A stretch of DNA of 64,000 nt from contig JBJMGT010000018.1 of assembly GCA_045807745.1 (NCBI GenBank), forward strand, positions 124,001 through 188,000, given 5' to 3'. Below the pieces are notes generated by a model that was given only the letters and a program-made list of their open reading frames with translations, made no database searches and was not told where the DNA came from. Both the position numbers and the translations under genes were made by a program. Below, one piece after another: positions 18,586-26,635 of the stretch (position 1 is the first letter of the stretch; every line of letters starts with the position of its first letter). Source of the stretch: QHXQ01 sp045807745 (GTDB taxonomy: Bacteria; Acidobacteriota; Blastocatellia; Pyrinomonadales; Pyrinomonadaceae).

Positions 18586-20072
18586 TGGCTAATCTCATCC
18601 TGTCCGCCCTGCCCTGTGTCTGTGCGGGTGGCGCGGCGACGCCGACCACTACGCGCCGTCTGTTCTACTTCGACGCGCTGGTCGGTCGTCGCCAACGCTG
18701 CGAGCAGCAGGAAGAGCAGCGCGATGGAAGTGATGTGGAGCGGAAAGTCGAAGAAGCTATGAACGAGCACCGCGCCGCAACCCGCGAGCGCGCCCGCGGC
18801 CGTGCCGCGCCGGAACTTGTCCGCCGAGTTGAGCCGCGCTAACCCCATCCGCCCAAGCGCGGCGACGAAGAACAGGGCGAGCACGCCACCCAACACGCCT
18901 GCGTCGGCGAGGATTTGCAGGTAGTCGTTGTGCGCCTGCTCAAGTCGCAGTTCGCCGTGCAGCGGATCGTAGCGCGGGTAGGCGACGCCGAACGCGCCGA
19001 GACCTGCACCGATGACGGGGTGCGCCTTGATCACTTCGATTGTGCCGCGCCAGAACTGCGCGCGCCCCGTCGTAGGATCGTCCGCGTTGACCGTCCCGAC
19101 CAAACGGCTGAGCGACTGCTCGCCGCCCAACATCAACGCGCTCGCCAGCAACGCCAGCACCAGCACCAGCCCTGCGCCCGCGCGCACAAGAGCCGCACGC
19201 ACGCGCCCGCCGCCCGTCTCGTCGCTGCGCCGCCTGACTGCACCGCCGAGAATGAACAGGAGTAGCACCTCGACCGCGAGGCTCAAGATGCCGCCGCGCG
19301 AGTTGGTCACGACGAGCGCGGCGGCCATCAGCACGACGGCGAACAGATAGAGGAAGCGGCGCTCGCGCTCGACCGCGCCCGCGAACAGTAAGCCCAACGG
19401 CAGAGCGAGCATCAACTCCATGCAGGCGGCGAAATGGTGGCTGTTGATGAACGGGCCGAAGGGGTGGCCTTGATAAGGCGTGCGCAGCAAGTAAATTTGA
19501 TCTGGACTGACGAAGTGTTGCATTAGCCCGAAGAGCGCGAGCAGGAAGCCGAAGATCGTCACGGCGCGCACGATGAAGCGCAGGCGGGCAGGGCTGTCGA
19601 TGAAGACAAGCGCGGCGGCGAAATAGACGAGGAGCGCCGCGAGTTGAATCAGCACGAAGCGCGTCGCGTATGGATCGAGCGAGAGCGCGTGCACCGCCGG
19701 CAGATCACTTGCGCCGCTTGGCCCATATGGCAGCAGTTGCACGAGACCGACCAAGCACAGTCCGACAAGCGGCCACTGCAAAGCGTTGCGGCTCATGCGC
19801 AACGTGCGCGTCCGCCAAGCGTCCACCGCCCAGAGCACGACGACAACACACGCGCCCGCCACGAAGAACATGAGCGCCCACGTGTGCACCGTGCCGAAGG
19901 CGAGCGTCGAGACGACGAGCGCTAGACACAGCGTCAGCATGATAAAGCGGCTGGCGAGCGTGCGCGGCTCACTAACGCGCGGCGTGGCCGGCGGCCGTGT
20001 GGTCGGCGGCGCGGGCGGCGGTTCGCTCAACTGCGTGGTCGCCGCCGAGCCGTTGTAAGTTGAAGTCGTCAT
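18582..20072 (-). CDS. O-antigen ligase family membrane protein (second copy)
   Basis: 496 residues with about 11 hydrophobic segments. The family arginine motif VTNSRGGILSLAVE and the C-terminal loop GAGLGAFGVAYPRYDP ... LEQAHNDYLQILADAG give the conserved H-N-D-Y-L-Q of O-antigen ligase/polymerase proteins. It belongs to the subgroup often found next to TPR genes, as here. Its start lies 101 bp inside the TPR gene; the first 40 residues are a proline-rich cytoplasmic tail. A later start before RFIMLTLCL would remove most of the overlap. It probably joins or polymerises undecaprenyl-linked glycan in the periplasm. Confidence 0.9.
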   Translation of the reverse strand: MTTSTYNGSAATTQLSEPPPAPPTTRPPATPRVSEPRTLASRFIMLTLCLALVVSTLAFGTVHTWALMFFVAGACVVVVLWAVDAWRTRTLRMSRNALQWPLVGLCLVGLVQLLPYGPSGASDLPAVHALSLDPYATRFVLIQLAALLVYFAAALVFIDSPARLRFIVRAVTIFGFLLALFGLMQHFVSPDQIYLLRTPYQGHPFGPFINSHHFAACMELMLALPLGLLFAGAVERERRFLYLFAVVLMAAALVVTNSRGGILSLAVEVLLLFILGGAVRRRSDETGGGRVRAALVRAGAGLVLVLALLASALMLGGEQSLSRLVGTVNADDPTTGRAQFWRGTIEVIKAHPVIGAGLGAFGVAYPRYDPLHGELRLEQAHNDYLQILADAGVLGGVLALFFVAALGRMGLARLNSADKFRRGTAAGALAGCGAVLVHSFFDFPLHITSIALLFLLLAALATTDQRVEVEQTARSGRRRRATRTDTGQGGQDEISQ

Positions 20073-21375
20073 ACCAAACTTTGCCGAAGAGCGGGCACAA
20101 GGGCTGTGGACACGGCGGGCGATTCAGCCGCACGTTGATCGCTTCCGTCTGCGCGCCGGTCGTGAATTCAAGGGCGACCTCCTGCCAGTCGCTTGTGCCG
20201 GTCGCAAGGGGTGCGGAAGCAACGAGTAGGTGCGCCGGCTCTGCTGTGGCGTCCCACACTTCCGTCAAGACCGTGCTGGCGCTCTGCAACTCTTCCGCGC
20301 GGACATAGTAGCTCAGGCGATAGTGCGTCTGCGGCACGACAACGACAAGTTGCGAGACGTGATGAAAGTCGAGCGGGTCTTTGGCATTGAAGACGATGCG
20401 CAGACTGCGCGCGCCCGCGTGCCGTTGTCGTTCATCCAAATTGATCTGCGTCTGCGCCGGCGGTGCAACCTGCCAACCGTACCAAGTGTGCCCTGCCGGC
20501 CCGACCGGCAACTCGAAGCCGCCATTCAATAACTGCTCTTCGGCCGGTGTGCCGCCGTCCGCATCATCATGCCCCGCGCCGAGGTCGTGTTCGACCGCGA
20601 GCACCGCTTTGTACTGCTTCGCGGCCAAGAACGTATCGCGTAATTTTTCGCCCGTGGCGCGATAGGCGGTGTGCTGCGCGGCGTCGAAGCTCTGCCACAG
20701 TTTGACCGCTTCCGCCAATTCGGATTTGCGCGCCGCCTCGTCTGCCGGCTTGCGGTTCAGCAGGAACGCGATGAGGTCTGCGCGCGTCGCTGGTGTGTCG
20801 CCGACCGCCGCCACGACATTTGGCACATTGCCGGCCGTCATGTGCCACGCCAGTTCGAAGACCTGTGGACGGAAGCGCGCCGGCTGCTCTTCGGCCGCAC
20901 GGCGCAATTCGGCGAACGCCGCTCCGTCGCGCCCGGTGCGCAGCAGCAGGTTGCCGAGATACCAGTGCGGGTCTGGATAGTTGGGCGCAAGCTCGACAGC
21001 GCGGCGGAGCGCGCGCTCGGCCCCCGCATCGTCGCCTGCAAGCCCTCGGACTCGGCCCAACTCGAACCATAGCCGGTAGTCGTTGGGCGAGAGCGCCGCT
21101 GCCCGTTCGTATTCGACGACGGCCGCCGCCAACTGCTCCGGCTCGAAGCTCTGCTCAGCTAGACGCGCCAGCGTGAAGTGCGTCTGCGCATCATCCGGCG
21201 CTAGCCGTATCGCCGCCTGCGCCGCGCTCGCATCCGGCAACCACTCAGCCATCGTGTTCCCCATACACCAACGCGCGACGTACCACATACACACCAGCGC
21301 CAACACGACCGGCCCGAACAACAAAATGCGCCGCCACGGCGCGTGCAAGTTTAGGGATGTGATCTGATCAGACAC
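19972..21375 (-). CDS. TPR protein with N-terminal membrane anchor
   Basis: 467 residues from a GTG start. A membrane segment at about 15-35 is followed by tetratricopeptide units at 50-200 (TLARLAEQSFEPEQLAAAV, LWFELGRVRGLAGDDAGAER, PHWYLGNLLLRTG). A beta-rich C-terminal half (about 280-450) resembles a carbohydrate-binding jelly roll (GGFELPVGPAGHTWYGWQV). The protein would sit in the periplasm. Overlap with the O-antigen ligase gene and co-orientation suggest they act together, the TPR part as an interaction surface. The carbohydrate-binding call is from pattern only. Confidence 0.78.
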   Translation of the reverse strand: MSDQITSLNLHAPWRRILLFGPVVLALVCMWYVARWCMGNTMAEWLPDASAAQAAIRLAPDDAQTHFTLARLAEQSFEPEQLAAAVVEYERAAALSPNDYRLWFELGRVRGLAGDDAGAERALRRAVELAPNYPDPHWYLGNLLLRTGRDGAAFAELRRAAEEQPARFRPQVFELAWHMTAGNVPNVVAAVGDTPATRADLIAFLLNRKPADEAARKSELAEAVKLWQSFDAAQHTAYRATGEKLRDTFLAAKQYKAVLAVEHDLGAGHDDADGGTPAEEQLLNGGFELPVGPAGHTWYGWQVAPPAQTQINLDERQRHAGARSLRIVFNAKDPLDFHHVSQLVVVVPQTHYRLSYYVRAEELQSASTVLTEVWDATAEPAHLLVASAPLATGTSDWQEVALEFTTGAQTEAINVRLNRPPCPQPLCPLFGKVWYDDFNLQRLGGDHAVERTAARAADHTAAGHAAR

Positions 21376-21380
21376 GAGAT

Positions 21381-21450
21381 AGATGTCAGATGTTAGATGT
21401 CAGATGTCAGTTTAGTGACAGACACTAGCATATCTAGCATCTGACATCTG
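21381..21450. repeat. AGATGTCAG repeats and inverted copy between TPR and WecA-fusion genes
   Basis: AGATGTCAG occurs at 21381-21389, 21395-21403 and 21402-21410. CAGATGTCAG at 21401-21410 has a perfect inverted partner CTGACATCTG at 21441-21450, with nearly matching flanks. It fills the 84-bp gap and could form a stem-loop, acting as a terminator-like or REP-type element. Confidence 0.7.
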
Positions 21451-21459
21451 ATATCCGGC

Positions 21460-23271
21460 TCATTCTTCTTCCAACGCTTCGATCTGGATGCGCAGGCGGC
21501 GGAGTTTGACGTGGGCGGCGGTGCAGTCGCGGCGAATTTCACGTAGGCGTTCAGCGGACAGGCGCGCGCTGGAGATGACGACTTCGGCGACGCGTTGTTC
21601 CTGACAGATGCGTTGCAGCGCGCCGTTGCCGCCGAAGACGCGATAGCCGTGAATAACCTTGCCCTTCTTCAACGGATCGTCGTCCACGAAGCCGACCGGT
21701 GTTAATTGCCACTGGTTGTTGTTTAAGACCTCGCGCAGCAGCAGTTCGCCCGCGTCGCCCGCGCCGTAGATCAGCACGCGGCGACTGTCCAGTTCGCGCC
21801 CCGCCGGGATCAGGCGACGGAATAGACGAAACGCCGCACGACTCCCGGACAGCAACAGAAACATGAGCAGCGCGTCGAGCACGAAGACGCGGCGCGACAG
21901 TCCTTCAAAGCGAAACGCGAACAGCAGCGCGATGATGCTGGCGACCGAGCTTAAGGCCACCGCCTGCCCGTACACGATCAGATTGTCGATGCTGATATAG
22001 CGCCAGAGACCGCGATAGACGCCCGTCGCCAGTAGGACGAAAAGCTTGACGAAGACGAGCACCGGCACGGTGCGCCAGAACAAGCGCCAAGCGGCGTCGC
22101 TCTTAGCCAGCCCGCCGTAGAGCAGCGTGTAGGCGCTGTAGTACGCGAGCACGATGAGCAGCACGTCCAAGAGCACCTCGAAGATGCGCCGCTTGTAAGA
22201 GAGATCGACGAGGAACGAGACGAGCGGACGCTCGCGTGCGGCCTGCACCTCCGCCTCGTCGTACACTTTCACGCCCGCCAGATAGACGCCCACCAGCGTC
22301 AGCACAATCGTAAACCCGAGGATCGCCACGAAGCTCACATCGAGTCTGATCTTATTGACCATTACGGCCAAGAAGCCGGAGAGCGCGGCGAGACCATAGA
22401 GCAGCCAGACCGCGCGTCGCTCCGAGAGACCGAGCGCCACCAGCCGGTGCGACGTGTGGTCGCGCCCGCCTTGTGAAGCGGCCCGCCCCGACAACTTGCG
22501 CAGGACAGTGACGAGCGTCGTGTCGAAGATCGGGATGAAGAGCACGAGCACGGGCACGGCGACGACGATCAGGTACGAGCGCGAGCGCGCGCCCGCGACG
22601 CTCAAGAGCGCCGTCGTGGCCAGAAAGAAACCAATGAAGAGCGAGCCGCAATCGCCCATGAAGATCGTCGCCGGGTTCGAGTTGTACACCAGAAAGCCCA
22701 AGAGCGCGGCGGCGAACACGCCGAGCATCAAGGCTTCGGGCACGTGCCCTTGCGCGAGGAAGCCGAGCGCGAGAAAGGCGGCGGCGATGGCGGCGATGCC
22801 TGCGGCCAACCCGTCCATGTTGTCGAGCAGGTTGAGCGCGTTCGTGATGCCGATGAGCCAGACGAAAGTGATCGCCGCGTTGACGGCCGGCTCGGAAGTC
22901 CACGGCAGACTTAAGCCGAAGTAGATGACGAGCGTCGTGCCCATCACCTGCCCGACCAGTTTCTGGTACGGCTTGATGTGGATGAGATCGTCCACCAAGC
23001 CGACGAGAAACAGAAACGTACTGGCGACGATGACCACCCAACCGTAAGGGCGGTGCGGCATGCGCGCGAGGAAGATGAAATAGCTGCCGGCCACCGTCAA
23101 AAAGATCGCGACGCCGCCGAACATGGCGGTCGGCTGCTTGTGCCAGCGATCCGCCTTGGGCTGTGCGACCAGTCCGCGCCGCCGCGCGACGAGGCGCACC
23201 AATGGCGTCAGCGCCAGCGCCAGCGCAAACGACACGAAGACGGGTAAAAGTTGGATCAGACCGGGCAACAT
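21460..23271 (-). CDS. WecA/TagO-type glycosyl-1-phosphate transferase fused to a CapD-like N-terminal half
   Basis: 603 residues. Residues 1-335 are a polytopic undecaprenyl-phosphate sugar-1-phosphate transferase. They show GLVDDL (91-96), NALNLLDNMDGLAAG (144-158), FMGDCGS (204-210) and the loop HTSHRL (272-277), matching WecA/MraY catalytic motifs. Residues 363-480 add about four more helices, and 498-560 form a Rossmann-like domain with VLIYGAGDAGE and PVGFVDDDP. These equal the N-terminal half of CapD/WbpM/PglF dehydratases. The catalytic SDR half (Tyr-x3-Lys) is absent. It likely starts the lipid-linked repeat unit, and the extra half may sense nucleotide. ATG start; a 101-bp gap separates it from the SDR gene. 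Confidence 0.9.
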   Translation of the reverse strand: MLPGLIQLLPVFVSFALALALTPLVRLVARRRGLVAQPKADRWHKQPTAMFGGVAIFLTVAGSYFIFLARMPHRPYGWVVIVASTFLFLVGLVDDLIHIKPYQKLVGQVMGTTLVIYFGLSLPWTSEPAVNAAITFVWLIGITNALNLLDNMDGLAAGIAAIAAAFLALGFLAQGHVPEALMLGVFAAALLGFLVYNSNPATIFMGDCGSLFIGFFLATTALLSVAGARSRSYLIVVAVPVLVLFIPIFDTTLVTVLRKLSGRAASQGGRDHTSHRLVALGLSERRAVWLLYGLAALSGFLAVMVNKIRLDVSFVAILGFTIVLTLVGVYLAGVKVYDEAEVQAARERPLVSFLVDLSYKRRIFEVLLDVLLIVLAYYSAYTLLYGGLAKSDAAWRLFWRTVPVLVFVKLFVLLATGVYRGLWRYISIDNLIVYGQAVALSSVASIIALLFAFRFEGLSRRVFVLDALLMFLLLSGSRAAFRLFRRLIPAGRELDSRRVLIYGAGDAGELLLREVLNNNQWQLTPVGFVDDDPLKKGKVIHGYRVFGGNGALQRICQEQRVAEVVISSARLSAERLREIRRDCTAAHVKLRRLRIQIEALEEE

Positions 23272-23372
23272 GGCAACTGTATAGGGTGTGAAAAGCTATG
23301 CGATGCGGCGCGAGAAAGCAAGTACAAAAATTGGCCGCTCGCTCGCGGGCCGCGCGCCGTTGTTAAGGTCTG

Positions 23373-24338
23373 TCAGGCGCGACCGCTATGATGTTCGATC
23401 ACTTTTTGCAAGATACCATCGAGTTTCACCTGCGGCTTGAAGCCGACAAGCTGACTGATCTTCGTGATGTCCGGCACGCGGCGCGGCATGTCCTCGAAGC
23501 CTTCCTCGTAGGCTTCATCATAAGGCACGAAGACGATCTCGGAATCGGATTTCGTCAACTCTTTGACGCGCTCGGCCACTTCTAGGATCGACACCTCTTC
23601 GTGCGAGCCGATGTTGAAAACCTGCCCGACCGCGTCCTTGTGCTCCATCAACTGGACGAGCGCGCCGACCACGTCGCCGACATAGCCGAAGCAGCGCGTC
23701 TGCTTGCCGTCGCCGTAGACGGTGATCGGCCGGCCGGCGAGCGCCTGCCGGACGAAGGTCGGGACGACCATGCCGTACTGGCCGGTCTGGCGCGGCCCCA
23801 CCGTGTTGAAGAGGCGTACGACGACCGTGGGCAGTTTCTTCTCGCGCCAGTAGGCGAGCGCGAGAAATTCGTCAATCGCTTTCGAGCAGGCGTAAGACCA
23901 GCGCCCCTTCGTGGTCGCGCCCATCACGAGGTTGCCGTCTTCACGAAACGGCACCTCCTGAGACAGACCATAGACCTCTGAAGTTGAAGCGACGAGCACC
24001 TTCTTCTTCTTCTTGTTGGCCAAGGCGAGGACGACCTCCGTGCAGTGCACGTTCGTCTCAATCGTGCGCACCGGACTCTCCACGATGAGCTTCACGCCGA
24101 CGGCCGCCGCCAAGTGAAAGATAACGTCGCACGCGTCCACCAGTTCGGCCGTGACCGGCTGATTCTGCACCGTGTCAATCGTGTAATGAAAGCGCGGGTG
24201 CTCCTTCAGGTGCGCGATGTTCGCGATTGAGCCGGTGGATAGATCGTCGAGACAGTAGACTTCATCGCCCCGCGCGATGTAAGCGTCCGCTAGGTGCGAG
24301 CCGATAAAGCCCGCGCCACCTGTGATCAAAACTCGCAA
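23373..24338 (-). CDS. NAD-dependent sugar epimerase/dehydratase (extended SDR)
   Basis: 321 residues. The N-terminus RVLITGGAGFIGSHLADAY is the NAD-binding Rossmann motif. STSEVYGLS supplies the catalytic Ser/Thr, and YACSKAIDEFLAL has the Tyr-x3-Lys pair. RLFNTVGPRQTGQYGMVVP and GDGKQTRCFGYVGDVV match GalE / UDP-glucuronate decarboxylase-type enzymes. The exact reaction cannot be fixed. The start is TTG at 24338: the Rossmann motif begins at once, AGGGGG lies 9 bases upstream, and the nearby ATG is out of frame. The 28-bp gap to the GT4 gene suggests one operon. Confidence 0.88.
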   Translation of the reverse strand: MRVLITGGAGFIGSHLADAYIARGDEVYCLDDLSTGSIANIAHLKEHPRFHYTIDTVQNQPVTAELVDACDVIFHLAAAVGVKLIVESPVRTIETNVHCTEVVLALANKKKKKVLVASTSEVYGLSQEVPFREDGNLVMGATTKGRWSYACSKAIDEFLALAYWREKKLPTVVVRLFNTVGPRQTGQYGMVVPTFVRQALAGRPITVYGDGKQTRCFGYVGDVVGALVQLMEHKDAVGQVFNIGSHEEVSILEVAERVKELTKSDSEIVFVPYDEAYEEGFEDMPRRVPDITKISQLVGFKPQVKLDGILQKVIEHHSGRA

Positions 24339-24366
24339 CAGTTCATTCCCCCTTCGCGCGCGCCGA

Positions 24367-25668
24367 TCATGCGCCGCGCGGCATGTCGCCTATCCCTTGC
24401 GCCGACGTAGCGCGCGCAGGCCGGGTCGGCCTTAACTCTTCGTACAGGTTTAAAAGATCAGTCAGCAGTCGCTCGACCGAGTAGTGGCGCATGACGTGCT
24501 CGCGCCCGCGCGCACCCAACATGCGCCGCAAGTCCGGCGCATCGAGCAAGTGTGTGAGCGCGGCGGCAAAACTCGTTGCGTCGTCAGGCCGCACGCGCAC
24601 GCCGCGCGCGCAGACGACGAAGGGCGTAGCGGCGGCCGCGTCATCCGTGACCGGCGGCGCGCCGAGCAAGTCCACGACGCCGCCTACGGCCGTGGCGACG
24701 ATCGCACGCGCGTTCGCCATCGCTTCGATGAGCGTCAGCGGCGTGCCCTCGTTGCGCGAGGTGAGCGCGACCACATCGAGCGCCGGATAAAAATTCTCCG
24801 GGTCGCTGCGCAGGCCCGTGAAGGTGACATCGTCGGTCAGACCGAGAGCTTGCGTCTGCATCTCAAGCTCGCGCCGCAAGTGCCCGTCGCCGATGATGAT
24901 GAAACGCACGCGGCCGGCCAAACTGCTTGCGTGTTTTGCTTTGCACTGCACCGCCGCATCGAGAAACAGCTTGTGATTTTTAATCTCCGTTAAGCGGCCG
25001 ACGATGCCGACCAGCAGCTCCGTCTCATGTGCGCCCAACTCCGCGCGTAAGTGTGCCCGCCGCGTCGCCCAATCGTCATAGGCCGTCAAGTCTAAGCCTA
25101 GGGGCACGACCGCGAATTGCGCCGCGCGCCCGACGCCGAACTGCTCGTGTATCTCGCGCCGCTGCTGCGGGCTGATCACGATGATGCGGTCGGTCGCGAG
25201 CCGCGCCAGCAGTTTTTCGATGGCCAGAAAGAGGCGCGTCTTAAAGGGGCTGTAGTAGCTGTGAAAGATGTGTCCGTGATACGTGTGCACAAACCGGCAT
25301 GCGCGCGGCCGACCAATAAGCGTCGCCGGCGTGAGCCAACGATAGAGCAGCCCGGCGACGCGCCCGACTGTGCCCGCCTTGGCCGTGTGCGTGTGCACGA
25401 TGTCCGGCCGCTCGCGCCGCAGCAGGCGATATAGCTTCCAGACCGTCACGGCATCCTGCGGCGACACCTCGCGGCTCATCTCAGGAATAAGCACCGGCGC
25501 TAGCCCGAGCGCGGCGGCAAAGTAACTCATGTCGTCTTCGCCCGGCGGGACAGTCCCGGCCACGAGCACCGAGTCGTGCCCCGCGCGCCGCGTGCCCGCC
25601 GTCACCCACGCCACATGCCGCGCAGGGCCACCCACGTTCAGCCGCGCGATGATGCGAACAATTTTCAT
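24367..25668 (-). CDS. Glycosyltransferase family 4
   Basis: 433 residues. The N-terminus KIVRIIARLNVGGPARHVAW has the GT4 glycine-rich acceptor loop, and VHTHTAKAGTVGR and TYHGHIFHSYYS follow. The C-terminal half has VGIVGRLTEIKNHKLFLDAA and the E-x7-E motif NEGTPLTLIEAMANARAIVA. An insert after this motif, around residue 340-360, is Ala/Pro-rich. It belongs to the capsule/exopolysaccharide transferase group; donor unknown. ATG start, no strong ribosome site. Confidence 0.9.
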   Translation of the reverse strand: MKIVRIIARLNVGGPARHVAWVTAGTRRAGHDSVLVAGTVPPGEDDMSYFAAALGLAPVLIPEMSREVSPQDAVTVWKLYRLLRRERPDIVHTHTAKAGTVGRVAGLLYRWLTPATLIGRPRACRFVHTYHGHIFHSYYSPFKTRLFLAIEKLLARLATDRIIVISPQQRREIHEQFGVGRAAQFAVVPLGLDLTAYDDWATRRAHLRAELGAHETELLVGIVGRLTEIKNHKLFLDAAVQCKAKHASSLAGRVRFIIIGDGHLRRELEMQTQALGLTDDVTFTGLRSDPENFYPALDVVALTSRNEGTPLTLIEAMANARAIVATAVGGVVDLLGAPPVTDDAAAATPFVVCARGVRVRPDDATSFAAALTHLLDAPDLRRMLGARGREHVMRHYSVERLLTDLLNLYEELRPTRPARATSAQGIGDMPRGA

Positions 25669-25734
25669 CAGAAGGATGCAGGAGAAAGGAGAAAAGCAAA
25701 GCTACTCAACCTTGAGTAGTTTTTCATTCATCCT

Positions 25735-26490
25735 TTATCCTTGCTTGGCTGCCTCTTTACTTTCCAGCTTGTTCGCGCCCGTTTCAGCGACGAGGTTTGA
25801 GGCGTAGAGCAAGCTCTCGAACGTGCCGGCGTCCGTCCACCAGCCGTCGAGTTCGTCCCAGGTCATCTCGCCGCGCTCGATGTAGGCGTTGTTCACGTCC
25901 GTGATCTCAAGCTCGCCGCGCGCCGAGGGCTTCAAGGTCTTGATGATCTGGAAGACTTCGGCGTCGTACATATAGACGCCGATGACGGCGTAATCGGACT
26001 TCGGCTCTTCGGGCTTCTCCTCGATGCGCACGACGCGGCGGCCTTCGAGTTCAGGCACGCCGAAGCGTTGCGGGTCGTGGACGTGCTTGAGGATGATCTT
26101 CGCGCCGCCGCCCTGATGCCGGTAGGCACGCACGGCCTGACAGATGTTCTTCTCGATAATGTTATCGCCTAAGACGACGCAGACGGGGTCGCCGTCGGCG
26201 AAGTCTTCGACGAGCGCGAGCGCGGCGGCGATGCCGCCCTCGCCTTCCTGATAAGTGTAGTTGAGATGCTTCAAGCCGAACTCCCGTCCGTTTTTCAAGA
26301 GCCGGAGAAAGTCGCCCGCCGAGTTGCCGCCCGTGACGATCATGATGTCGCGGATGCCGGCGTTAACGAGCGTCTCAATTGGGTAATAGACCATCGGCTT
26401 GTTGAAGACGGGCAGCAGGTGCTTGTTCGTCACCGCCGTCAGCGGCATGAGCCTCGTCCCCAAGCCCCCGGCTAACACGACACCTTTCAA
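25735..26490 (-). CDS. Sugar-phosphate nucleotidyltransferase, RmlA-like (short form)
   Basis: 251 residues. VVLAGGLGTRLMPLTAVTNK and LPVFNKPMVYYPIETL are the pyrophosphorylase signature of glucose-1-phosphate thymidylyltransferase. VVLGDNIIE has the metal-binding Asp, and EKPEEPKSDYAVIGVYMYD is the sugar-binding region. It is about 40 residues shorter than classical RmlA. It should make an NDP-sugar (dTDP-glucose or related), but no rmlB, rmlC or rmlD is in the window. Start is TTG at 26490 with GGAGG 9 bases upstream; the overlapping ATG is out of frame. A frameshifted copy of its first 40 or so codons lies at 28312-28432. Confidence 0.9.
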   Translation of the reverse strand: MKGVVLAGGLGTRLMPLTAVTNKHLLPVFNKPMVYYPIETLVNAGIRDIMIVTGGNSAGDFLRLLKNGREFGLKHLNYTYQEGEGGIAAALALVEDFADGDPVCVVLGDNIIEKNICQAVRAYRHQGGGAKIILKHVHDPQRFGVPELEGRRVVRIEEKPEEPKSDYAVIGVYMYDAEVFQIIKTLKPSARGELEITDVNNAYIERGEMTWDELDGWWTDAGTFESLLYASNLVAETGANKLESKEAAKQG

Positions 26491-26635
26491 TTCACCATTC
26501 CTCCACCTGAAAATTTACTGCTCTGCTGAATATTGCGCGGGCCGTCCGGCGCAGGGGACAGCGATGCGCCGTGCGCGCCCGCACATGGTCATGCTAGTTG
26601 CGCTCAGGATAACACACGCGCGGACTGCGCCAACT

